From Botryococcus braunii (lineage: Eukaryota > Chlorophyta > Trebouxiophyceae): a stretch of DNA of 32,500 nucleotides. Below, in pieces: positions 1-32,500 of the stretch. The stretch lies in NCBI GenBank assembly GCA_002005505.1, contig KV908375.1, positions 263,295 to 295,794 of the forward strand, given 5' to 3'. Every line of letters begins with the position of its first letter. Position 1 is the first letter of the stretch. Both the position numbers and the translations under genes were made by a program. The notes under the pieces were generated by a model. It searched no databases. It was given only the letters and a program-made list of their open reading frames with translations, and was not told the DNA's origin.

Positions 1-256
1 GGAGAGTGCGCAGGCTGCCGGAGGGGAGATGGCGGTGCCCCTTGACACGGTACAGGCAACAGCGAGTGCACCCGCTGGGGGCGCTGGGGAGGGGGTGGGG
101 GTACCAGGGGTCCCGCGGGAGCCCAGTGGCGGTACCAGGGAGGGACCCGGGAGAGGAGGGGCTTCATGGAGAGATGCAGAGAGCGAAGACAGTGAGCCGC
201 TCCCGGAGATCGCCTCCGGGTCTTCCAGCAGTGAGGACGAGAGCGATGAGGACTAG
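1..256 (+). CDS. 3' end of an unidentified gene with an acidic Ser/Glu/Asp tail (partial)
   Basis: The frame is open from the left edge, so the true start lies outside the window; a methionine at 29 is available but there is no reason to prefer it. The visible part is rich in Gly, Pro, Ala and Arg, then becomes acidic and ends in a run of Ser, Glu and Asp (SSSSEDESDED) before a TAG at 254-256. This composition is typical of a disordered C-terminal tail. No domain or family is recognisable. It could be the last exon of a larger protein or a chance open frame in GC-rich DNA. The acidic phospho-site-like ending is what makes coding plausible. Confidence 0.4.
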   Translation, partial: ESAQAAGGEMAVPLDTVQATASAPAGGAGEGVGVPGVPREPSGGTREGPGRGGASWRDAESEDSEPLPEIASGSSSSEDESDED

Positions 257-2318
257 TAAACGTTCAGAAGCCCCGCCCGTCGAGGCTGGGATGCAAGGAG
301 GATTCCTGGGGGGGTGAGAGGGGCTTTGGTATTGGGATCCGGAAGAGGCGTCAGATTTTCATCCGGATGAGAGTACCGGATGAGATGCCGGGAATTTCGT
401 ATGAGAGTCTCGGCCTGACCTCAAACCCCGTGCGGGGCTTATGGTCCCAAATAAGCTCTCGTCTTGAACCCTCGTCTGGGGTCATGTGGACGAGGTTCGA
501 GGTGACGGCCTTAGGGCCAGACGCCCCAGGCAACGTTTGACGTCACGTGAGTTGAAGAGGCTCCAAAAAGCGTTTTCAAAGAAGGGGGCGGAGGGAGAGG
601 GGGAAGGGGATGAAGGCCAGGGATTGATCAATGAGTTGAACTGATCAATGATTTGTCTCATGAGTTCTTGGTGAGATTAGAGGCGTTGGTGGCCGTCCTG
701 GTGGCCATATTTTCCATCAAAGTCCTGTTTGATGGATATGAAGATGTGCAGGGTGTCGTGTCGCACTGGTTGACAATGCGCTAACATTAACCCAGAAGAT
801 GAAACTTACTAGAAGAAAGCACCCTGAGATGAGTGAGGCTGGGATGGGGCGCTACCTCTTGCTTCCACAAAAGCAAGCAACCCTGGTTGGAGTGCGTGGT
901 TGCTGTTTGCTTACCGGTTGACTCATGTCTTCGAAAGGTTGAGGCCGAGGCTGATTCTAGGGGCGTACATCCAGCGTCTGGAACGCACTTCATTGAAACC
1001 ATGATCTGAAGAACGTCTTTACGGTAATCCTCTGTCTCTCCATCCTGGGTGTCATGTCGGTCTGTCCCTCGTGGTGTTCGTGTTGAAAGTTCTTTAAAGC
1101 GAAGGGGTGGGGGTGGAAAGGTTCGCTCCAGACTGAGGAAACCTGGACTCTAGACCTGGTGTACCTTAAACTTATTTGGACTCTGAAAACATGCTCCTGC
1201 CAATCTGAGGGCGCCTTTCTCCTGTTTCTTACGCAGAGCACCCATGGTTGAACATTTTTTGACATTTTGAGGGCCGGGGGTGGGGGGTGGGGGTGTGTTT
1301 CACGTCAAGGCCAATTTTGGTAGCAACTTGGGAAGTAATTGCCAGCATTGGCCAATAATGGCAGCCTGCCCTGGCCAGCTGCAGCTGTGCAGAGTAGGGC
1401 CCAAGACTTTGTGAAACACCCACTGCTTGTTGCGAGACTGTCACATTAGGCCGATATATCTGTCACATTACAGGTGTGCCACAACGCGAACGCTCCTTTC
1501 CAACAGTGGAGCGAAGTCAAACTATGTGGGGGAAATGTGAAACAAACCCACTTGGGCCTTGAAGCTTCTTCAAATCATCAGCCTCTACTGTCTTCTCTAA
1601 AGTGCACACACACACTCTCCTCTTACCACCCTTCATCTTCGCCGTCTTCTTCATCTTCTAAAGCAGCCCGTCCAATGGCGAGGGCGCCGAAATAGGGCTC
1701 GGGGATAAAGGAACAAGGGGGGGGGGGGTGCGTGCGCCAACGACAAACGTCGCGCGAACTCTGAATCCTATCCAGGCAAAAAGAAACTGAAAAACTTGCC
1801 AAATGCGCTTTCTGCAGCATCGACAGCTTCTTGAGGCGGAGCCAGGTATGACCAGGAAATGCTTAAGCAGGTGGGCTCAAGGAGGATTGAGCAGATTGAG
1901 AATGCGGCAGCGGGGGAAAGCCCTTTCTGCGTCGCTCCATAAGCGGTACTCTGTAACGCTGCTTTGGGTACGCATCGCTCTCCTTCAGTACCACCTGCAC
2001 GATATGGACCCCCCCCCCCCCAACCCCCACAACCCAACGGTAACCCTCAGCCTCTTGTGCAGCGCCGCTGGGGGGGCCGCTCGACCCATCACGAAGGAAG
2101 GAAGGAAGAAAGGAAATATTACATCCAGCCAGCCATTATGGCTGAAGGGATCATCAGAGAATGAATTTGGCGGTGCCGCTATGATGGACCTTTGGAACAG
2201 GCAAATCTCAAAACATGCGGCACAAACCCACACAGACATTGGCTCGGGTGCCGTGCGGCAGCGGTATTCAGGAGAAGTGAAACCTGTGAAAGCGGTATTC
2301 ACAGACAGCACATTTACA
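257..2318. other. About 2 kb without a supportable gene
   Basis: If the two flanking calls are right, this lies between two convergent 3' ends. It holds a short direct repeat (CCGGATGAGA near 363-372 and 379-388), G-runs near 1273-1290 and 1719-1728, and a C-run near 2008-2018. On the plus strand 1780-1940 contains a coding-like stretch (DQEMLKQ then RRIEQIENAAAGESP), but it is broken by an in-frame stop and has no matching splice partners that I could find. It may be decayed exon sequence. Confidence 0.4.
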
Positions 2319-4409
<2,091 letters not shown>

Positions 4410-5893
4410 TTTGGCCGTGTATTCAACAAACCGTCAGACTCATCGTCACACCTCTCGTTGCTAGTCTGAGACCCGGCCATGAGAGACTTCCTATAGCCAT
4501 GTGCATAGCCTCAAGAGCCCTGCTTGCTCTTTCCCAGGAACTGGACTGTTTTGGTGAATTCCAACGGTGATGACATTTCCAACCCGCCTTTTCCCTGGGA
4601 CCTCCTTATAACAGGTGTCAGAGTCTTTAATGCCTGGCGCAGAATACCCTGCTTTGGCAGCGGTGCTTCCCTGGTTATGAAAGTACATACTTTTCTATCC
4701 CTTAACTTTGGGACCGAGGAATGCAGCGGGTAAGAACAGCAATGTTCTGAGATCCATCAGAGGAATGGCTGTGTTTGGTGTCGCAGCCACTGCGGAATTG
4801 CATTGTGAGCTATCACTGCATTCATGGCGTACTGCACATGTCTTCAAGACATGAAAAGGCCACTGTGGCAATTTTTTGTGAATAAATATGAGGCAGCATA
4901 AGCCCCGTGCTCCTGTCCAGTGTACAGTAACCCCAGAGGACTAGTAATACAAAGTGGAGGAAGTTCTTTGGCTTAACAACTGCTTCACCTGTTTCAAGAG
5001 GAGCTGAGAACAGGTGGGAAAGATCCTGGCCCCTGTACTGCGAAGACTGCTCTGTGCTGGGCTGAGGAGCACAGCTGGGTCAGCGTGGAGAGCCTTCACA
5101 AATGGGAAGGCGGCCTGGTCAGTGGAAAACCGTGCAATTTGATTCGCTCCCTTGCTTCCACTTCTAAATCCTATGCCGCTTGGGCCACAATGTTTTTGAA
5201 TGACACCTTCAACGAGGCAGCGATAAAGCTTGTAAGCTGCCCCACCTCTCATAAGGGAGGCGTCGTCACATGGAAGAGTCTACTAGTGCGATTTATAAAG
5301 TTGACAAAAAATAAGATGATATTATCTGTTCAGTCGTTGAAAAGGTTGGGGAAACTAACCAACTGACCGCATTGTACGACAAACGACTGGGGTCTCCGAG
5401 CCGTCGCGGACACTCACCGCAACTTGGATTGTGCCAAAGCTTAAGTAAAGGGAAAGACAAATAATTACACTTTTGACACTCTAGAGGAGCCCTGGAAAGC
5501 AGTAGAGCCATGTTGTCACCGGACGAGATCACAGAGGCTGTACATGCGTACTTCGCCGACCACGCTTGTTCTCCAGAGTTCAAACTAATCGCAACCACTT
5601 TTCGCGGGGTGCGAGATGTAACTTTGTTGGCTCATACGAACAACAAGCACTCTTAACTTGCAGACTTGAATAGAACCTGATTTTGCGTGATCAAGTAGTC
5701 ATTCATTCTAATAGATCTGGCAGTAGTGATCGGCAAGTCACGACGTACGATGTCTTAGCTGTTGAATAGCCTAGTCGTCATTCCAGTGCATGCACACACC
5801 TAACTGACGATCAGAGGTTATAATCAGACTAGTTGACTTCGTTCAAATAGATTTTAAGAGTAGTGTTGCAGCCTAGTGTAGCGTCAATACCTG
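4410..5893. other. Divergent intergenic region between the 190-aa gene and kdsD
   Basis: Two genes are read outward from here, so both promoters should lie within it. I see no unambiguous TATA box. There are overlapping open frames on both strands at 4941-5366 with no motif, splice partner or strand preference that would decide between them. A short plus-strand ORF at 5511 is listed separately. Confidence 0.4.
5511..5657 (+). CDS. Short ORF or possible first exon, unidentified
   Basis: A 48-codon ORF with a balanced, protein-like composition; it begins MLSPDEITEAVHAYFADHAC and continues SPEFKLIATTF. After codon 34 (FRG) there is a possible donor, GGG|GTGCGA, of the kind used elsewhere in this window. 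It could be a first exon joined to something not found, an upstream ORF of kdsD, or chance. No family is recognised. Confidence 0.25.
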
Positions 5894-12840
<6,947 letters not shown>

Positions 12841-14528
12841 AGCAAGCGCCTCTAGAGCTCCCCAGAAATTGGCTAGCTATGTAGAGCAACCCCAGGCGCA
12901 TTGGGTTTTGTAACATGTCATCCATTCCCCGCTGTACCCGCCCCCCCGGGAGGGGGGCATCCTTAGCCATGAAGATAGTGTCTTTTGGCACTTATGGGTT
13001 TGGCTTGGTCGGCCAACTACAATCCCCTTCTTGTGGCACCACTGACCGCTACCCCAGAGCATGCAGCAGTGAAGTGGAGGCATTTCCAGTGCAGATTGTG
13101 GAGCATGGGATCTGTTGCTCTTGCAACATGTACAATGGACGAGAAAGGGGCTTTTGCTTCCTCTTGTATGCAGCAATTATGTGTGTCTGCAATCAAGCCT
13201 TTTGTTGGTCTTGTGAGAGCCATCACCAGCATTACAGGCCTTGCTCTCTTCTGCACATGTAGTTTCTGTTGACGTGGAAATAGTTCGGTATGCGCAAACA
13301 GCATTTACAAGAGTTGAAGCTCAAAAAGTTTCCAGCGTTAGTGAGATTGCTTGCATATCTGCGAGGAGATCTGGGGCCCCTCGAAGTTCGCACGACCTCC
13401 AGACACCCTAACAGGGCAGCTGGGTCAGATGTACATCTGCATTAATCTTCCGCAATCCAACGCCCCGAAAGTTTTGGCAAAAACACCCCCTTCCCAAACC
13501 AATAAGAAATAAGGAATAAGGCAGACCGGCATGTCTACAGAAGAGAAGAAAATCATTGACAAACGTTTGGGGCCCATGGAGCCGCTGCCTGTATGTCTTC
13601 AGCCTTGCGATCAGTAGAAAATGATGGACAGGCTCACGCAGTTTATAAACAGCTTCCTCCCTACAAACGACGCATGAATATAAAGCTGCTGTGTAATCGA
13701 ATAAATGCAAAACATGTAGAGACTGCTGTACAGCGTTATCCTAAAGCTAGAGAAGACATGTAGAACTCCTCTGCCTCCCGAAAGAAGCGCTTCACGAAGA
13801 ACAAAACTAGCTTGCTCATATACAACATGTATGGCGTAGGTCTTGACTGCATCGTAGCAGCAAAAGCCTGCGGTGCAGAGACACCGTCACCCTATTCAAG
13901 CACCTACAATGACTGTGTCATAACCCTAGAACGCATCTCTGAGTAAAAGACTCGAGATAAAACCAGCAACATGCTGGACGCCAACGGCGAGCTTTAGCCT
14001 GCCTAGCCTGACGTCACTTTCAACATCAATACAGTTCCTGCACAAGAGCCGGGCATTAACAACGGCCTGATTCCAGCCTAACCGACTTCAACTTGAAGGG
14101 TTTTAAGGTACAACGTATCCGTGTGGGAGAAATATTCTTTCACCCACACGAATTTGTACAACGCACCAATTGCAAGTACGATCTTGCCCCAATTGGTCAT
14201 CTCAACAGAAACTTTACACATCTGCAAGGAACCTGCATCATTTGAAGGCAGGAACTTTCGCTACTCTGCATGGGAATCAAAAACTTGTAAACTATGATAC
14301 AGCAAGGCACACAGACAACGCAGGGAACCTCAAGCATGCACAATCCATTCTAGTCAGTGGGATCGAACCCATTCCCTCTCCTGCATCTAAATAAATAATT
14401 TTAAGCTTTCTGTACCTGCACAATTAGCCATACAAGGATCTTCATGAAGAGGAGACACAGGCCCGGGGGTAGGGAAAGACCCAACACGGCGCTACCTCCA
14501 ACGCTTCCGATCTTCGAGTGGAAAAAAC
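12841..14528. other. Convergent intergenic region between kdsD and SMC6 3' ends
   Basis: About 1.7 kb with 3' UTRs expected at both ends. Open frames at 12877-13304 (both strands) and 13408-13710 (minus) have no recognisable motif and no splice partners that extend them. I see no transposase, reverse transcriptase or RNA gene here. Confidence 0.4.
12909..12913 (+). terminator. Candidate poly(A) signal TGTAA for kdsD
   Basis: TGTAA is the polyadenylation signal used in many green algae. This copy lies 69 bp after the kdsD stop codon, a normal 3' UTR distance. A pentamer is common by chance, so this is only a candidate. Confidence 0.3.
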
Positions 14529-30366
<15,838 letters not shown>

Positions 30367-30631
30367 CAGGAGCCTTGCCCTGCAATAACTGGCATATACA
30401 CCTTACTGCAGCTTCACAGGCGCAGTATAAGCCGTCAAACCCACAGCACCTTAAACGTGCGCTGATCTCTAAACTGTAACAACATGGCTGCACATTCTGG
30501 TTGTCTGCAAAACTGCTGCAGATATTCACGTCCGCATCCTAACACTTTCATTCTCTTCTAAGGCTTAGACGCCCCAGTGCCCTTTGGCGGCCTAATCTTT
30601 CACGTTCTTGATTCAACATGGAACGCTCTAA

Positions 30632-30937
30632 AAGAAGGATAGCAGCGACGTTGGTAGCGTCACGTCCTGGTCCAAGGCCGTGTTCTTCGAGTCGGACCAC
30701 ATCAAGCGTCCGATCAACCAAACCATCAGAAAGACGTAGGTACCTATCATTATTATGTCTCAGTTTGAGAGCGACCTTCTAAAGGCGTCTAAGGCTTTGC
30801 AGACCGGGCTAAACTTCACAGCGAGCATGCTGGTTACGGCCTGGAGGGGCCCTTGTACCGGAGGGGCCCTTGTACCACACAAGTTAAGCAGCCACTCTCT
30901 TGGCTCTCTTGGCTTGGCTTGGCTTGGCACTGCATGA
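30632..30937 (+). pseudogene. Broken plus-strand ORF, unidentified
   Basis: One continuous frame reads SVTSWSKAVFFESDHIKRPI then NQTIRKT, meets an in-frame TAG at 30737-30739, and continues in the same frame VPIIIMSQFESDLLKASKAL and TGLNFTASML to a TGA. Both halves have protein-like composition, so a single interrupted gene is plausible. A gag-like region of an old retroelement is possible, but no diagnostic motif (zinc knuckle, protease, RT) is visible. Confidence 0.3.
30843..30876 (+). repeat. Perfect 17-bp tandem duplication
   Basis: GGAGGGGCCCTTGTACC occurs twice in direct succession, followed shortly by GGCTTGGCTTGGCTTGGC. Confidence 0.95.
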
Positions 30938-32500
30938 CACAAATATTAACCGGATAGACCAAAAGCACCAACCTTGAAGGCTAGATCCCAGGAGAATGGA
31001 GATTGCGGGCCGTACCTCCGACTAAGGGACTGGGGGCCTCCAGGCCAGCTAACGTGTACAAGAACCCCTTCTAGGCTATAGCCTAGAAGGGGCTAGGGGC
31101 CAGGCCGGGCGGGTCCGCCCCAGACTGCCACACCACAGCTTCTTGCATGCATGTACACGGGACCTTGTGGGGCCAGATGAGGGCCCCATCTGCTCCTATG
31201 GGTCCCCTCACACCTTCAGTGCCAGGTACGGCAATGCGAACATTAAACTTCAAACTTTGACACTTCGTTGGCCTGTGGGGGTTGTTAGCTCTTCAGACAG
31301 AGGGGTTTGGTATAATTCTTGGGGGGTGGGGGGTAGGGGTGGGTACCCGTAGGTCTGGGCCCAATGTGACCTGCCCTTTCTTGGTTTCCAGGGTATTCCT
31401 TATTAGTCATGCTACCCGGGGGAAGGGGAAATAGGTCACACCCATGGGGTCACACTACCATGAGTGTCGGGGTGGGAGTTTAGGGCTCTCGCCCCAATCT
31501 TCCTTTTTCCTTCAGACTGGCGGGCCCCCACAGCAGTCGGCTACGAGCCCTTGGAGCTCCTGCAGGTCTTATCCCAACGGCCTAGGGGCCCCGAACCCCA
31601 TACCTCGGACTGATAAGGGTAGTAGTGCACCGAACAGGACGGGACCTGGATGGCTCTTAGAATGTGACTCCTGAAGATACGGATAAAAATGCATACAGGG
31701 AAAAGATCGTTAACTAGGTGCTACAGTACCAACAGTGCACAGTGCACAGTGCAGGTAACGGTGAGGGGTTTGGGGGAGAGGTCTACCTCAGCTACGGCCT
31801 TAGCCTTAAGACACGACTGTGTGTGCGCATGTGATTTCACGCTCTGGTCTATGTATAAGCTACAGACCACTAGCAACGTTGAGCATGCACCCACACTTGC
31901 ACGAGCCCCCCATTCATAACGAGCGGTGGGGGCCGCAGCAGAAATTGTTAATCCCACTCCCCTCTTGACCAACCTACTCTAAATGTTACTATACCTAGTG
32001 TTGAAGGTTATGGGCTGCGAAGCTCACCAAAAGGCAGTGTACACATGTGTTATTGATAAAAGAGGCAGCGGGCGCCAAAGTCCGCACAACTTCCAGGTCA
32101 CACATGTACTACTGCGCAGGTGCTTCGTGAGAACGGAGGTTACAGGGTAGCGTCCAGCAAGACCACAATAGACGTGCTCAACCAAACAGGTGATACATAA
32201 AAGGACCAATTATTTCACCAGACATGCACGCACAGGCACCAACTGGTATCCGTAGTAAGAGATCATTACAGCTCTGATCAAACAGCTGTCAGTCGCTGCA
32301 ATCAGAAATAGTCTCGCAGTTGGCGCTAAGGGACCCACTCAGCTGGGTACCTAGGGAACTGTCAGGGACTAGAAGACTCGAACTAGCACGTGCAGAATGG
32401 TCTCTGACGATATATATATGGCCCAGAAGGACCCCATCAAGGGTCCCGCCTAATACAATGCGGAGGAATAAACCGCGCCGTCAGTCAGATGACTGCAGAG
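30938..32500. other. No gene recognised at the right end
   Basis: Apart from the palindrome, this stretch holds G-runs near 31321-31338, short repeats (GTGCACAGTGCACAGTGCAG near 31734-31753) and a TATATATA tract near 32410. Open frames are short and without motifs. It may contain 5' parts of another gene or transposon sequence, but nothing is diagnostic. Confidence 0.35.
31065..31092. repeat. 28-bp perfect palindrome
   Basis: CCCCTTCTAGGCTA at 31065-31078 is followed directly by its exact reverse complement, with no spacer. It sits in a region with no supported gene. It could extrude as a cruciform, be a protein-binding site, or mark the junction of an inverted duplication. Confidence 0.9.

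Noticed and set aside
4941..5366. Two overlapping protein-like ORFs on opposite strands
   Set aside because: Neither has a motif, a better codon pattern or splice partners, so no strand can be chosen and no gene is called.
14359..14371. GGGTTCGATCCC (minus strand), resembling a tRNA T-arm or B box
   Set aside because: A 7-base T-loop leaves only two paired stem bases, and no acceptor stem, D-arm or anticodon arm can be drawn around it.
14380..14420. A further SMC6 exon after the donor-like ACGTGAGT at the stop codon, using the acceptor GTGCAG near 14416
   Set aside because: It would add sequence with no SMC6 similarity. The protein already ends at the length and form of plant SMC6, so the stop at 14529 is preferred.

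Overview
The window is eukaryotic nuclear DNA. Its genes are split by many short-to-medium GT-AG introns, and the introns carry very long dinucleotide microsatellites. Two genes can be rebuilt exon by exon with every reading phase agreeing. They point to a green-lineage protist: an arabinose-5-phosphate isomerase of the plant/algal KdsD type (SIS plus two CBS domains) and a plant-like SMC6. Kdo is a known constituent of the scales and thecae of scaly green flagellates (prasinophytes). Such an alga is my best guess for the source, by inference only; nothing in the window fixes the species.

Layout. Positions 1-256 (+) look like the 3' end of a gene entering from the left, with an acidic Ser/Asp/Glu tail. 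Positions 257-2318 hold no gene I can support. A four-exon minus-strand gene (4409 down to 2319, 190 aa, family not recognised) follows, with (CT)n(GT)n, (CA)n and CAA/CAG arrays in its introns. A 1.5 kb divergent intergenic region leads to kdsD (+, 5894-12840, seven exons, 363 aa). Positions 12841-14528 lie between convergent 3' ends. SMC6 occupies 30366 down to 14529 (-) in 25 exons, about 1452 aa. The right end (30367-32500) has no confident gene, but holds a broken ORF, a 28-bp perfect palindrome and a short tandem repeat.

How the genes relate. KdsD would supply D-arabinose-5-phosphate for Kdo synthesis in cell-covering polysaccharides. SMC6 is a core ATPase of the SMC5/6 genome-stability complex. 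They share no pathway and are simply tail-to-tail neighbours. Nearly all long low-complexity ORFs here (poly-Ser/Leu, Val/Cys, Arg/Glu, Thr/His) are microsatellite translations in introns, not genes.

Most notable is the SMC6 N-terminus. It has a ~357-residue extension with two SUMO-interaction-like motifs. It also has two extra phase-0 exons that look like chimeras of the end of exon 1 and the start of the head-domain exon, separated by three introns with matching sequence blocks. This fits a segment tandemly duplicated twice. Two further SMC6 introns carry minisatellites whose last unit runs into the 3' splice site of the next exon.
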